Assembly: GCF_005860775.1 (NCBI RefSeq)
Contig: NZ_VCHQ01000017.1
Location: forward strand, 1-64,000
DNA: 64,000 bases
DNA from: Klebsiella indica
GTDB taxonomy: Bacteria; Pseudomonadota; Gammaproteobacteria; Enterobacterales; Enterobacteriaceae
Direction: 5' to 3'
In this document: in pieces, positions 18,334 to 28,639 of the stretch
Layout: the number at the start of each line of letters is the position of its first letter
Numbering within the stretch: the stretch's first letter is position 1
Made by a program: the position numbers and the translations under genes
Notes under the pieces: generated by a model
Databases searched by the model: none
What the model was told of the DNA's origin: nothing
What the model saw: the letters and a program-made list of their open reading frames with translations, nothing else

Positions 18334-20988
18334 ATGACCTCGAAAAAATTGTCCCTAATCCCTGGCAACATTACCCGCTTCTTCATTTTAATGGTCATCG
18401 TCCTGCTGGCGACGATGGGGATCATGATTCAGAGCGCCGTGAATACCTGGCTGAAAGATAAAAGCTACCAGATTGTCGATATCAGTGATGACCTGCACAA
18501 ACGCATTGATACCTGGCGCTACGCCACCTGGCAAATTTACGACAATATTGCCGCCACCTCGACCTCTTCCGGCGCGACTCAGGATACAGACTTACAGGAA
18601 ACGCGTTTAAAGCAGGATGTTTACTATCTGGAGAAACCACGGCGTAAAACCGAAGCGCTGATTTTTGGTTCTCATGACAGCTCTACGCTGGAAATGACGA
18701 AAAAAATCTCCAGTTACCTCGACATTTTGTGGGGTGCGGAAACAATTCCATGGTCGATGTACTATCTGAATGGGCTTGATAACAGCCTGATTCTGGTTTC
18801 GACGCTGCCGTTGAAGGATTTATCATCCAGCTATAAAGAGTCGACCATCAGCAGCGTGGTAGAGTCGCGTCGGGAAGAAATGCTGCTTCAGGCAAATACC
18901 CTGGATGAACGCGAAACATTCTCTTCGCTGCGCCACCTCGTCTGGCAAAATGGCTACTACTTTACTTTGCGCACCACCTTCAACCAACCGGGCCATCTGG
19001 CGACCGTTGTGGCTTTCGATCTGCCCATTAATGACCTGATCCCCCCCAGTATGTCGCTGGATAGTTTTCGTCTTGAACCGGATCCGTCAAAAAATATCGC
19101 CAGTACGCCGGATAAAGCAACAAGCGACATTGTCAGCATCAACTTTAATGGCCCACGGATTGAAATTATCACCACAATCAGTACCACCGGCATGCGTCTG
19201 ATATGGAAAGTGCCCTTCGGCGAGCTGATTCTGGAATCCTTACAGAATATTTTACTGCCGCTCCTGCTGAACGTCGGTTTGCTGGCGCTGACGCTGTTCG
19301 GTTTTACCACCTTCCGCCACTACAGCAACCGGAACAGCATATCCGGTACGGCGGTCTCTTCGGCCGCCAACAGTGAACTACGCGTCCAACGCGCTATCCA
19401 TGAAGAGATCGTCTCGCTATTGCCGCTGGGGCTGCTGGTTCACGATCAGGAGGCTAACCGTACCGTCATCAGCAATCCTATCGCCGATCATCTGCTGCCG
19501 CATCTGAACCTGCAAAACATCACCAATATGGCCGATCAGCACCAGGGGGTAATCCAGGCGACGGTGAATAATGAGCTATATGAGATCCGCCAGTTTCGTA
19601 GCCAAGTCGCGCCTCGTACGCAAATATTCATTATTCGCGATCAGGATCGTGAAGTGATGGTAAATAAGAAGCTCCGACAGGCTCAGCGTCTGTACGAGAA
19701 AAATCAGCATAGTCGAACCGCTTTTATGCAACATATTGGCGCCGCGCTGAAGCAACCGGCACAAACGCTGGCGGAAGAGGCGGCTGCGCTGGGCATTAGC
19801 GAGAGTCGTAAGCTGGCACAGCATGCGGATGAACTGGTACAGCTGGTAGATGAAATACAGTTGGCAAATCTGCTGGAAAGCGATAACTGGAAAAGCGTTC
19901 AGGGGCGATTCTCTGTTCAGCAACTCATTGATGAAGTCGTACCTGAAGTCCTGCCGCTCATCAAACGCAAAGGTCTGCAACTGCTGATTAATAACGCGCT
20001 TCCGGCGAATGAGCAACGCTACGGCGATCGTGACGCGCTGCGGCGCACGCTTTTACTGCTTATCCAGTATTCAGTTACCACCACGCCAATTGGCAAGATC
20101 ACCCTTGAAGTGAGTCAGGATGAGTCAGCGGACGATCGCCTGACCTTCCGCATACTCGACACTGGCAACGGCGTTTCCGGTAACGAAATCGACAATATGC
20201 ACTTCCCGTTCCTCAACGCTACGCAGTCCGATCTGTACGGCAAAGCCAACGCCCTCACCTTCTGGCTCTGCGATCAACTGATGCGCAAACTGGGCGGTCA
20301 GTTGCATATCAACGCGCGTGAATCGCTGGGTACCCGCTACTCCCTGCATCTGAAAATGGCGGTCAGTGAAGAAGAGAGCGATTCAGGCGAGCATCTGCTG
20401 GATGATGTTGTGGTATTGCTTGATATCACCGCCAATGAAGTGCGCCGGATCGTTACGCGGCAACTTGAAAGCTGGGGAGCGAGCTGCATTACGCCGGATG
20501 ACAAACTAACGCGTCAACAATATGATCTCTTTTTAACGGATAATCCGTCTAATCTTACTGCTTCAGGCTTGCTTTTAAGCGATGATGAGGCCGGAATACG
20601 CAAAATTGGCCCAGGCCAGCTTCGCGTTAACTTTAATATCAGCACCGCGATGCAGGAAGCGATCCTGCAGCTGATTGAGCAGCAGTTGGCTGATGAAGAC
20701 GCTCCCGCCAGCGAGAGTAACGTGCAACTCCATGCCAGCGGCTATTACGCCCTGTTTGCCGACACGGTACCAGATGATGTTAAGAGGCTGTATAATGAAC
20801 TAACAACGAGCGATTTCGCCGCACTGGCACAAACCGCTCATCGCCTGAAAGGGGCGTTTGCTATGCTAAATCTGATACCCGGCAAACAGTTATGTGAAAC
20901 GCTTGAACATCTGATTCGTGAAAAAGATGCGCAAGGAATAGAAAAATATGTCAGCGACATTGACGTCTACGTCAAGAGCTTGCTGTAG
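18334..20988 (+). CDS. rcsD: RcsD phosphotransfer protein of the Rcs phosphorelay
   Basis: This 884-residue inner-membrane protein relays phosphate from RcsC to RcsB. I start it at ATG 18334 (MTSKKLSLIPGNITRFF), where homology with E. coli RcsD begins; the frame extends 26 codons further without similarity. Membrane helices lie at about residues 15-35 and 300-325, bracketing a periplasmic domain. A degenerate histidine-kinase-like region follows, lacking the catalytic ATP motifs. The C-terminal HPt domain carries the phosphorylated His in LAQTAHRLKGAFAML. It lies 16 bp upstream of rcsB; in E. coli the rcsB-specific promoter lies inside rcsD. The 350 bp before the start is AT-rich and otherwise empty. 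Confidence 0.95.
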   Translation: MTSKKLSLIPGNITRFFILMVIVLLATMGIMIQSAVNTWLKDKSYQIVDISDDLHKRIDTWRYATWQIYDNIAATSTSSGATQDTDLQETRLKQDVYYLEKPRRKTEALIFGSHDSSTLEMTKKISSYLDILWGAETIPWSMYYLNGLDNSLILVSTLPLKDLSSSYKESTISSVVESRREEMLLQANTLDERETFSSLRHLVWQNGYYFTLRTTFNQPGHLATVVAFDLPINDLIPPSMSLDSFRLEPDPSKNIASTPDKATSDIVSINFNGPRIEIITTISTTGMRLIWKVPFGELILESLQNILLPLLLNVGLLALTLFGFTTFRHYSNRNSISGTAVSSAANSELRVQRAIHEEIVSLLPLGLLVHDQEANRTVISNPIADHLLPHLNLQNITNMADQHQGVIQATVNNELYEIRQFRSQVAPRTQIFIIRDQDREVMVNKKLRQAQRLYEKNQHSRTAFMQHIGAALKQPAQTLAEEAAALGISESRKLAQHADELVQLVDEIQLANLLESDNWKSVQGRFSVQQLIDEVVPEVLPLIKRKGLQLLINNALPANEQRYGDRDALRRTLLLLIQYSVTTTPIGKITLEVSQDESADDRLTFRILDTGNGVSGNEIDNMHFPFLNATQSDLYGKANALTFWLCDQLMRKLGGQLHINARESLGTRYSLHLKMAVSEEESDSGEHLLDDVVVLLDITANEVRRIVTRQLESWGASCITPDDKLTRQQYDLFLTDNPSNLTASGLLLSDDEAGIRKIGPGQLRVNFNISTAMQEAILQLIEQQLADEDAPASESNVQLHASGYYALFADTVPDDVKRLYNELTTSDFAALAQTAHRLKGAFAMLNLIPGKQLCETLEHLIREKDAQGIEKYVSDIDVYVKSLL

Positions 20989-21004
20989 CAAGGTAGCCTA
21001 ATAC

Positions 21005-21655
21005 ATGAACAATATGAACGTAATTATTGCCGATGACCATCCGATCGTACTGTTCGGTATTCGTAAGTCACTTGAGCAAATTGAGTGGGTAAACGTTGTC
21101 GGCGAGTTTGAAGACTCCACCGCATTAATCAATAATCTGCCAAAACTGGATGCACACGTTCTGATCACTGATTTATCCATGCCTGGCGATAAATACGGCG
21201 ATGGCATTACGCTTATCAAGTATATCAAGCGCCATTTCCCGGATCTGTCGATCATTGTGCTGACGATGAATAACAATCCGGCGATCCTGAGCGCCGTGCT
21301 GGATCTGGATATTGAAGGGATCGTCCTGAAACAGGGGGCCCCGACCGATCTGCCGAAAGCGCTGGCGGCGCTGCAAAAAGGCAAAAAATTCACCCCGGAG
21401 AGTGTGTCGCGCCTGCTGGAGAAAATCAGCGCCGGCGGCTATGGTGACAAACGGCTGTCGCCAAAAGAGAGTGAAGTATTGCGCCTGTTCGCTGAAGGTT
21501 TCCTGGTCACCGAGATTGCCAAAAAGCTTAACCGCAGTATCAAAACCATCAGTAGCCAGAAGAAATCGGCGATGATGAAGCTCGGCGTGGAAAACGATAT
21601 CGCCCTGCTGAACTATCTCTCTTCCGTTTCGCTGAGTTCAACGGACAAAGACTAA
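21005..21655 (+). CDS. rcsB: RcsB response regulator
   Basis: This 216-residue NarL/FixJ-type regulator controls capsule, motility, division and envelope-stress genes. The receiver domain shows the acidic pair in IIADDHPIV, the phospho-accepting Asp in LITDLSMPG, and the conserved Thr and Lys (VLTMNNN and VLKQGAP). The C-terminal LuxR-type helix-turn-helix is LSPKESEVLRLFAEGFLVTEIAKKLNRSIKTISSQKKSAMMKLG. It is nearly identical to E. coli RcsB, differing mainly in the last ten residues. It acts as a homodimer or with partners such as RcsA. It is convergent with rcsC across a terminator hairpin. Confidence 0.98.
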   Translation: MNNMNVIIADDHPIVLFGIRKSLEQIEWVNVVGEFEDSTALINNLPKLDAHVLITDLSMPGDKYGDGITLIKYIKRHFPDLSIIVLTMNNNPAILSAVLDLDIEGIVLKQGAPTDLPKALAALQKGKKFTPESVSRLLEKISAGGYGDKRLSPKESEVLRLFAEGFLVTEIAKKLNRSIKTISSQKKSAMMKLGVENDIALLNYLSSVSLSSTDKD

Positions 21656-21665
21656 CCCCTCTGCT

Positions 21666-21703
21666 CCCGGTCGGGCGGCGATAAACGCCGCGACCGGGAA
21701 AAT
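21666..21703. terminator. Terminator between convergent rcsB and rcsC
   Basis: CCCGGTCG (21666-21673) pairs with CGACCGGG (21691-21698), with an inner GGCG/CGCC extension, followed by AAAATCTTTTAC. The hairpin lies 10 bp after the rcsB stop and just before the rcsC stop on the other strand, and probably serves both. Confidence 0.75.
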
Positions 21704-21706
21704 CTT

Positions 21707-24556
21707 TTACTCTCTTCCCTGACGCACCCGCGCGGCATAAATCGCCAGGGTCTGCCTGATAATATCCAGAGTGACCGGCTTCGACAGACAACTGTCCATA
21801 CCCGACTCCAGGCAGCGCTGTTTCTCTTCCGCCAGCGCATTGGCGGTCACCCCGATGACCGGCAGCGTCAGTCCCAACTGGCGAATGCGTTGGGTCAGGC
21901 GATAACCGTCCATATTCGGCATGTTGACGTCACTAAGCACAATATCAATATGCTGTTTACTTAATACATTCAGGGCATCAATGCCATCGTTTGCGGTGAC
22001 GCAGCGATAACCCAACGATCCCAGTTGGTCGGCCAGCAGACGCCGGTTAATCGGGTGGTCATCCACCACCAGAATCATCATGTCATCATTATTGCTGTCC
22101 GTTTGCGTCTCCGGAATGGATAACGCAGGCTCGCTGCCTGCACTGGTGACCGCAATGTGGAAAATGCGCCCCAATAGCGACAACAACTCATGCGGTGTGG
22201 CGACACTGTGCAGCCACTCGCCGGGGGCTCGCTCCTGCGGAATACCAATATGGCGACGACAGAAGATAACGGCAGCCAGGCCAGCCCAGGGCAAAGAGAT
22301 CTCACTGTCGGTCAACAGGATGTCTTCAGCTCCCGGTTCTTGCCCGGTAAAGCGACGGAACGGAATCGCGTGATATGTCAGCAGCGACTCGATAAACAGC
22401 GCCAAAGAAGTATTATCTATCGCCAGCCAGCAGCATTTTTCAGACAAGCCGTCGCTAAGCAGCGGCAGGCTATTTTGTACGCCATAGAGTGGAATACGGA
22501 TGGTAAACCGGCTGCCCATTCCGGGTTCAGTTTCGACGGCAATATCGCCATCCATCATGTTAATAAGTTTTTCACAAATGGCCAGGCCAAGCCCGGTTCC
22601 CTGGAAGTTGTGCTGGACCCCGGAACCGACCTGGAAGAACGGGTCGAACAGACGCACCACCTCTTTCGCCGGGATCCCTTCTCCGGTATCGCGAACGCTA
22701 ATTTGCAGATAGTCGCCCGCCCGCTTTACATGCAGAATGATGCAGCCGGTATCGGTAAACTTAATCGCATTACTCAGCAGGTTTGAAATCACCTGCTGCA
22801 GGCGCATCGGATCGCCGGACATCAGTTGCGGCACATCGGGCTCAATAAAGCAGTACAGTCCTAGCTGTTTACGCACCACCAGCGGCAGGTAGTTGGCGGA
22901 AATATGGTTCATCACTTCCCGCGGCGAAAACGCCCGCGGCTCAATTTTCAACTGCTCGGATTCAATTTTTGAGAAATCGAGAATATCGCTGATAATTTTC
23001 AGCAGCAGGCTGGAAGAGTTATTCATCGCCGTTACCAGTCGGCCAACCCCTTTCGGCAATTCCTTGGTCTGCAGTAAATCCAGGTTGCCGATAATCCCGT
23101 ACAACGGGGTACGCAGTTCGTGACTGACCGTCGCAAGGAACATGGATTTCGACTGACTGGCCTGCTCCGCAGCCTGCGCCATCTCCTGCAGCGATTCCTC
23201 CATTTTGACGCGCGCCGACACATCCACCAGCACGCAAATCGCCACATTCTCGTTACGGTAGCGTGAGTGAACAAAGCTGATTTGCAGATTGGTATTATTG
23301 CTGGTCAGCACATCGACAAAATTCACCTGCTGGCCGCAGATAATTTGCGTTAATCGCTGCCTGTCCTCATGCGTCAGCATATTGAGATAGTTATGCGCCA
23401 GCTCGTTACTCAGGATATTGGTGCCATCGAGCGTACGCAAAATACAGATCCCTACCGGCGCCGAGGCGACGATTTTTCGGTTGAACTGCTCGTGCTCTTC
23501 CAGCCGCTGAGCGTCATTTTCCGCCGGAATAAAGATCCGCCGTTCATACATCCGGGCGAGAGCAAAAAGGATCACGCCGGTCAGCAGGTTAAGCACGACG
23601 GCGTTAAGTACCAGCATCCGGATACGTTCCAGAACCTGATCCACCGATACCGAATAAACAATGCTCAACGAAGAGGGCGGCAGGCTCTTTTTCATCGCCA
23701 GCTCGCGAAAACCGGAAGTATAGCCAAACCACAGTCGCTCCTGCATCCACTTGGCATCCGGTTTTATATTGCTATCCGACCCGGCAAGCGAAATGAGCGA
23801 CTGACCGTTATCGTCGAGAATCGTCACATTCATTGGCAGACTGCCGGGGATAAAGAAACTTTCCATCCGGATCGTTTGCTCTACGCCAAGCATCGCCTGC
23901 AGGCGGTTAGCCACATAAATCGGCGTCAGGGCGTAAAAATACCCGACGCCAGGACGCACGCCCTGGCTTATCCAGAACAGATTGTTACCGCGCTCGTTTT
24001 GCGGCGCATCACGATACTGCTCAATGCGCTGGTGCAAAACTTTTAACGTCTGGTCTCGCTCCAGCGGAATTTCGCGCAGGCCGAAGTTGGCCATACAGAG
24101 ATTGTCGCTCCCAATCAAAAAAATACGATTGAGGTCATAAGCTGTCGAAAAATTGTCACGCCAGTAACGCATAAACCATGCCAGCGACTGTAGCGAATTA
24201 CGCCAGGTGGAGCTCATTAGCGTGCAATCGGAATCAGGATAGAGCGGTTCAAAATTAGGGATCGCAATATCACCGCGCTGAACCAGCGTGTCGCCGTCTT
24301 CACTCCCATCCGTCAGGCGGTTGCCAGCGACATATTTCAGCTCTTTAATCACGTCGGCGGTACGCTGAATATAGCGCTGCGCCTGATCGGCATTGAGGTT
24401 AAATTCCTGGCGAATTTTCGATTCCCGATCGTGCAGAGCATTGACGATGTAAAACACCGAGATAAAAGCGATTAACATCCACAGCAATACCGCCAGCGCT
24501 CTGAACAGGTAGCGTGAAACTTTCAGGGTTGTACGAAAGGAAGCAAGGTATTTCAA
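21707..24556 (-). CDS. rcsC: RcsC hybrid sensor histidine kinase
   Basis: This 949-residue inner-membrane hybrid kinase has the same length as E. coli RcsC. Membrane helices at about residues 20-40 and 313-335 bracket a periplasmic sensor domain. The kinase core has the phospho-accepting His in FLATVSHELRTPLYGI, the N-box in VISNLLSNAIKFTD and the glycine boxes in DTGEGIPAKEV and GTGLGLAICEKL. An RcsC-specific ABL domain precedes the C-terminal receiver, whose phospho-Asp is in IVLSDVNMPNMDGY. It passes phosphate through RcsD to RcsB and can also act as a phosphatase. The periplasmic domain and the linker before the receiver diverge most from E. coli. Confidence 0.97.
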   Translation of the reverse strand: MKYLASFRTTLKVSRYLFRALAVLLWMLIAFISVFYIVNALHDRESKIRQEFNLNADQAQRYIQRTADVIKELKYVAGNRLTDGSEDGDTLVQRGDIAIPNFEPLYPDSDCTLMSSTWRNSLQSLAWFMRYWRDNFSTAYDLNRIFLIGSDNLCMANFGLREIPLERDQTLKVLHQRIEQYRDAPQNERGNNLFWISQGVRPGVGYFYALTPIYVANRLQAMLGVEQTIRMESFFIPGSLPMNVTILDDNGQSLISLAGSDSNIKPDAKWMQERLWFGYTSGFRELAMKKSLPPSSLSIVYSVSVDQVLERIRMLVLNAVVLNLLTGVILFALARMYERRIFIPAENDAQRLEEHEQFNRKIVASAPVGICILRTLDGTNILSNELAHNYLNMLTHEDRQRLTQIICGQQVNFVDVLTSNNTNLQISFVHSRYRNENVAICVLVDVSARVKMEESLQEMAQAAEQASQSKSMFLATVSHELRTPLYGIIGNLDLLQTKELPKGVGRLVTAMNNSSSLLLKIISDILDFSKIESEQLKIEPRAFSPREVMNHISANYLPLVVRKQLGLYCFIEPDVPQLMSGDPMRLQQVISNLLSNAIKFTDTGCIILHVKRAGDYLQISVRDTGEGIPAKEVVRLFDPFFQVGSGVQHNFQGTGLGLAICEKLINMMDGDIAVETEPGMGSRFTIRIPLYGVQNSLPLLSDGLSEKCCWLAIDNTSLALFIESLLTYHAIPFRRFTGQEPGAEDILLTDSEISLPWAGLAAVIFCRRHIGIPQERAPGEWLHSVATPHELLSLLGRIFHIAVTSAGSEPALSIPETQTDSNNDDMMILVVDDHPINRRLLADQLGSLGYRCVTANDGIDALNVLSKQHIDIVLSDVNMPNMDGYRLTQRIRQLGLTLPVIGVTANALAEEKQRCLESGMDSCLSKPVTLDIIRQTLAIYAARVRQGRE

Positions 24557-24635
24557 TGTCGCAATGCTCGGCCGTCAGGGGCTCAACAGAATGGCGTTAA
24601 GGTAACGATAAAACAACGGCCCCGCAACGGGAAAA

Positions 24636-24665
24636 CAAAAAGGGTCGGGATAACCCCGACCCTTT
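24636..24665 (-). terminator. Rho-independent terminator of gyrA
   Basis: On the minus strand, GGGTCGGG/CCCGACCC with a short TTAT-type loop is followed by CCCTTTTTGTTTT. It lies 22 bp beyond the gyrA stop codon, in the gap before the rcsC start. Confidence 0.88.
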
Positions 24666-24686
24666 CAGAACAATTACCGTAGAGAA

Positions 24687-27320
24687 TTACTCTTCATCTT
24701 CGGCAATATCATCATCACTTTCCGCTTCTGGCGCAATATCATCATCGCCTTCCGCCACGCTGCCATCGATAGCGTCCAGCTCCTCGTCATCAACCGGCTC
24801 AGCCACGCGCTGCAGGCCGACCACGTTTTCATCTTCCGCTGTACGGATGAGAATCACGCCCTGCGTGTTACGGCCCACAATGCTCACTTCAGAAACGCGG
24901 GTACGCACCAGCGTGCCTGCATCGGTGATCATCATGATCTGGTCGGCATCATCCACCTGTACCGCGCCAACCACAGAGCCGTTACGCTCGGTAACTTTAA
25001 TGGAAATAACGCCCTGCGTACCACGAGACTTAGTTGGATATTCGCCTTCCGCCGTACGTTTACCGTAGCCATTCTGCGTCACGGTCAGGATAGCCCCTTC
25101 ACCGCGCGGAATAATCAGAGAGACAACCTTGTCTTCGCCCGCCAGCTTAATACCGCGCACGCCGGTCGCGGTACGACCCATCGCACGGACGGCATCTTCT
25201 TTAAAGCGCACCACTTTACCGGCGGCAGAGAACAGCATGACTTCGTCAGAACCGGAGGTCAGATCCACGCCGATCAGCTCGTCGCCTTCGTTGAGGTTCA
25301 CCGCGATGATACCGGCGGAACGCGGACGGCTGAACTCGGTCAGCGCCGTTTTCTTCACCGTACCGCTGGCGGTGGCCATAAAGACGTTAACGCCCTCTTC
25401 GTACTCGCGTACCGGCAGAATAGCGGTAATACGCTCGTCGGCTTCCAGCGGCAGCAGGTTGACGATCGGACGACCGCGCGCGCCACGGCTCGCTTCCGGC
25501 AGCTGATAAACCTTCATCCAGTACAGACGGCCACGGCTGGAGAAGCAAAGGATCGTGTCGTGGGTGTTAGCCACCAGCAGACGGTCGATAAAGTCTTCTT
25601 CTTTAATACGCGCCGCAGATTTGCCTTTCCCGCCACGACGCTGCGCTTCGTAATCGGTTAACGGCTGATACTTCACGTAGCCCTGATGGGACAAGGTCAC
25701 AACAACATCTTCCTGGTTGATCAGATCTTCGATGTTGATATCAGCGCTATTGGCGGTGATTTCCGTACGGCGCTGGTCGCCGAACTGATCGCGCACCAGC
25801 TCCAGCTCTTCACGAATCACTTCCATCAGACGCTCGGCGCTGCCCAGAATGTGCAGCAGTTCCGCGATCTGTTCCAGCAACTCTTTGTACTCGTCGAGCA
25901 GTTTTTCATGCTCAAGACCCGTCAGTTTCTGCAGACGCAGATCCAGAATCGCCTGCGCCTGTTGTTCAGTCAGGTAATACTGACCATCGCGCACGCCAAA
26001 TTCCGGTTCCAGCCATTCCGGACGCGCGGCATCATCACCGGCGCGTTCCAGCATCGCCGCAACGTTGCCCAGATCCCACGGACGGGCGATTAACCCCGCT
26101 TTTGCTTCTGCCGGCGTCGGCGCACGACGGATCAGCTCGATGATCGGATCGATGTTCGCCAGCGCAACCGCCAGCGCTTCAAGGATATGCGCACGATCGC
26201 GGGCTTTACGCAGCTCGAAAATGGTACGACGCGTCACCACTTCGCGGCGGTGGCGCACAAACGCGGCAATAATTTCTTTCAGGTTCATGATCTTCGGCTG
26301 TCCATGGTGCAAAGCAACCATGTTGATACCGAAGGAGACCTGCAGTTGAGTCTGTGAATAAAGGTTGTTAAGCACGACCTCACCCACCGCGTCACGCTTA
26401 ACTTCAATCACGATGCGCATGCCGTCTTTATCGGACTCGTCGCGCAGCGCACTGATACCTTCAACGCGTTTATCTTTCACCAGCTCGGCGATTTTCTCGA
26501 TCAGACGCGCTTTGTTCACCTGATACGGAATTTCATGCACGATGATGGTTTCGCGGCCGGTTTTGGCATCAGCTTCCACTTCCGCGCGTGCGCGAATGTA
26601 CACTTTCCCGCGACCGGTGCGATAGGCTTCTTCAATACCGCGGCGACCGTTGATGATCGCGGCGGTCGGAAAGTCCGGGCCCGGAATGTGTTCCATCAGC
26701 CCTTCAATGCTGATGTCTTCGTTTTCGACGTACGCCAGACAGCCGTTGATCACTTCGGTCAGGTTGTGCGGCGGAATATTGGTTGCCATACCGACTGCGA
26801 TACCGGACGAACCGTTGACTAACAGGTTCGGGATTTTGGTCGGCATGACGTCAGGGATCTTCTCCGTGCCGTCATAGTTATCGACGAAATCCACCGTCTC
26901 TTTTTCCAGGTCGGCCATCAGTTCATGGGCGATCTTCGCCAGACGGATTTCTGTGTAACGCATCGCCGCGGCGGAGTCGCCATCGACAGAACCAAAGTTA
27001 CCCTGACCATCTACCAGCATATAACGCAAGGAGAATGGCTGTGCCATACGTACAATGGTGTCATAAACGGCGGTATCACCATGAGGGTGGTATTTACCTA
27101 TGACGTCACCAACAACACGGGCAGATTTTTTATAGGCTTTGTTCCAGTCATTGCCCAATACGTTCATGGCGTATAGTACGCGACGGTGAACCGGCTTCAG
27201 GCCATCTCGGACGTCCGGCAGCGCACGGCCAACAATGACCGACATCGCATAATCCAGATACGAGCTTTTCAGCTCTTCCTCGATGTTGACCGGTGTAATT
27301 TCTCTCGCAAGGTCGCTCAT
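24687..27320 (-). CDS. gyrA: DNA gyrase subunit A
   Basis: This 877-residue breakage-reunion subunit works in an A2B2 complex with GyrB to introduce negative supercoils. The catalytic Tyr is residue 122 ([12 protein letters not shown]). The quinolone-resistance region reads [17 protein letters not shown], giving Thr83 and Asp87. E. coli and Salmonella have Ser83; Thr83 is, to my knowledge, the wild-type residue in Citrobacter freundii, so this is more likely a lineage trait than a resistance mutation. The GyrA box (QRRGGKG) that starts the DNA-wrapping C-terminal domain is present, followed by its beta-pinwheel repeats. The tail is very acidic ([19 protein letters not shown]) and about two residues longer than in E. 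coli. The gene is divergent from ubiG. Confidence 0.98.
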   Translation of the reverse strand: MSDLAREITPVNIEEELKSSYLDYAMSVIVGRALPDVRDGLKPVHRRVLYAMNVLGNDWNKAYKKSARVVGDVIGKYHPHGDTAVYDTIVRMAQPFSLRYMLVDGQGNFGSVDGDSAAAMRYTEIRLAKIAHELMADLEKETVDFVDNYDGTEKIPDVMPTKIPNLLVNGSSGIAVGMATNIPPHNLTEVINGCLAYVENEDISIEGLMEHIPGPDFPTAAIINGRRGIEEAYRTGRGKVYIRARAEVEADAKTGRETIIVHEIPYQVNKARLIEKIAELVKDKRVEGISALRDESDKDGMRIVIEVKRDAVGEVVLNNLYSQTQLQVSFGINMVALHHGQPKIMNLKEIIAAFVRHRREVVTRRTIFELRKARDRAHILEALAVALANIDPIIELIRRAPTPAEAKAGLIARPWDLGNVAAMLERAGDDAARPEWLEPEFGVRDGQYYLTEQQAQAILDLRLQKLTGLEHEKLLDEYKELLEQIAELLHILGSAERLMEVIREELELVRDQFGDQRRTEITANSADINIEDLINQEDVVVTLSHQGYVKYQPLTDYEAQRRGGKGKSAARIKEEDFIDRLLVANTHDTILCFSSRGRLYWMKVYQLPEASRGARGRPIVNLLPLEADERITAILPVREYEEGVNVFMATASGTVKKTALTEFSRPRSAGIIAVNLNEGDELIGVDLTSGSDEVMLFSAAGKVVRFKEDAVRAMGRTATGVRGIKLAGEDKVVSLIIPRGEGAILTVTQNGYGKRTAEGEYPTKSRGTQGVISIKVTERNGSVVGAVQVDDADQIMMITDAGTLVRTRVSEVSIVGRNTQGVILIRTAEDENVVGLQRVAEPVDDEELDAIDGSVAEGDDDIAPEAESDDDIAEDEE

Positions 27321-27566
27321 CTAACCGCTATCCCTCTACTGTATCCCGGATTCAAAGGTCGCAAATTATAACACAGCCGCAGTAATACGGGTAAATCTAT
27401 ACCCAATGAATTTCTCGCCGCATCAGGACGGCGAATTCGTCGCGAATGAATGTCTCCAGCCTGGAGTAGCGAAGGCTGGCAAAGCTGGCGACGGCATATA
27501 CGGTTTATTCACGGCGGTCTGCTGATATACTCCCAGACCTGAATCGAAGAAGGAGTAAAAGCGCTC

Positions 27567-28295
27567 ATGAATGCCGAAAAATCGTCGGTAGCCCACAACG
27601 TTGATCATAATGAAATCGCTAAATTTGAAGCCGTCGCATCACGCTGGTGGGATTTAGAGGGCGAGTTCAAACCATTGCATCGCATCAACCCTCTGCGTCT
27701 CAGCTACATCGCGGAGCGCTCCGGCGGTCTGTTCGGCAAAAAAGTGCTCGATGTCGGCTGCGGCGGCGGTATTCTTGCGGAAAGCATGGCGCGCGAAGGC
27801 GCAACGGTGACCGGTCTCGATATGGGTTTTGAACCCTTACAGGTGGCGAAACTGCATGCGCTGGAGAGCGGTATACAGGTCGAATATATTCAGCAAACGG
27901 TCGAAGAGCACGCGGGAAAACACGCTCAGCAGTACGACGTGGTCACCTGCATGGAGATGCTGGAACACGTCCCGAACCCACAGTCGGTCGTGCACGCCTG
28001 CGCGCAGTTGGTCAAACCCGGCGGCCACGTTTTCTTCTCGACCATTAACCGTAACGGTAAAGCATGGCTGATGGCGGTGGTGGGCGCCGAGTACATTATG
28101 AAGATGGTGCCCAAGGGGACCCATGATGTGAAGAAATTCATTAAACCTGCGGAGCTGATTGGTTGGGTAGATCAGACTATTCTGAAAGAACAGCATATTA
28201 CCGGCCTGCATTACAATTTATTGACCAATACCTTCAAGCTGGCGCCAGGTGTTGATGTTAATTATATGTTGCATACAACGACGAAAAACACATAA
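27567..28295 (+). CDS. ubiG: UbiG O-methyltransferase of ubiquinone synthesis
   Basis: This 242-residue SAM-dependent enzyme performs both O-methylations of ubiquinone biosynthesis, acting on the 3-polyprenyl-catechol intermediate and on demethylubiquinol. Motif I is [25 protein letters not shown]. Later motifs are [17 protein letters not shown] and [16 protein letters not shown], and the C-terminal [13 protein letters not shown] block is typical. An AGGAG lies 8 bp before the ATG. It is divergent from gyrA, sharing a 246-bp intergenic region, as in E. coli. The atoDAEB and other genes found between rcsC and nrdA in some relatives are not here. Confidence 0.97.
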   Translation: MNAEKSSVAHNVDHNEIAKFEAVASRWWDLEGEFKPLHRINPLRLSYIAERSGGLFGKKVLDVGCGGGILAESMAREGATVTGLDMGFEPLQVAKLHALESGIQVEYIQQTVEEHAGKHAQQYDVVTCMEMLEHVPNPQSVVHACAQLVKPGGHVFFSTINRNGKAWLMAVVGAEYIMKMVPKGTHDVKKFIKPAELIGWVDQTILKEQHITGLHYNLLTNTFKLAPGVDVNYMLHTTTKNT

Positions 28296-28340
28296 CGTCA
28301 GCAGTTTTTCCTATGATGATTGCGCGGCATCAAGCCGCGT

Positions 28341-28394
28341 GATTTCTTCTTCCGATGAAGAAATCGGCACCCGATCAAATTTTCATTTTTTTTT
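28341..28394 (+). terminator. Hairpin with T-run after ubiG
   Basis: GATTTCTTC (28341-28349) pairs with GAAGAAATC (28357-28365), preceded by a second small stem GCGCGGC/GCCGCG at 28322-28339 and followed at a distance by a T-rich tract (ATTTTTTTTTCTG, 28385-28397). It is probably the end of the ubiG transcript; the T-run is too far from the stem for certainty. Confidence 0.45.
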
Positions 28395-28515
28395 CTGATT
28401 TATTGACATCTTCTCCAGGCCTTATGTGGCGTGGATTTCGCGATTATTCCCCTTACGCAACCTCAATTTAACGTCAAAATCAACTCTTGTACTCAAAAGA
28501 ATCCTTACTAGAATA

Positions 28516-28601
28516 CTCACCATATAGCGTTTCTTTTATCAATAACCCCCTACATATAGTATTTATCCACAGAGTTAGTCACAACGAGTCTCTGTGGATA
28601 A
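28516..28601. promoter_or_regulatory. nrdAB control region: two NrdR-type boxes and two inverted DnaA boxes
   Basis: Two copies of a CATATAG core (28521-28527 and 28553-28559) sit 32 bp apart, three helical turns, which fits paired NrdR boxes. Next come TTATCCACA at 28563-28571 and its inverse TGTGGATAA at 28593-28601, both perfect DnaA boxes, with 21 bp between them. E. coli nrdAB is activated by DnaA binding at such a pair and repressed by NrdR. The nrdA start lies 38 bp further on, so the inverted DnaA pair overlaps or directly adjoins the untranslated leader. Confidence 0.8.
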
Positions 28602-28639
28602 GTGGGGGATATCTTCTTTCACGGACAGGTATAATCCAC

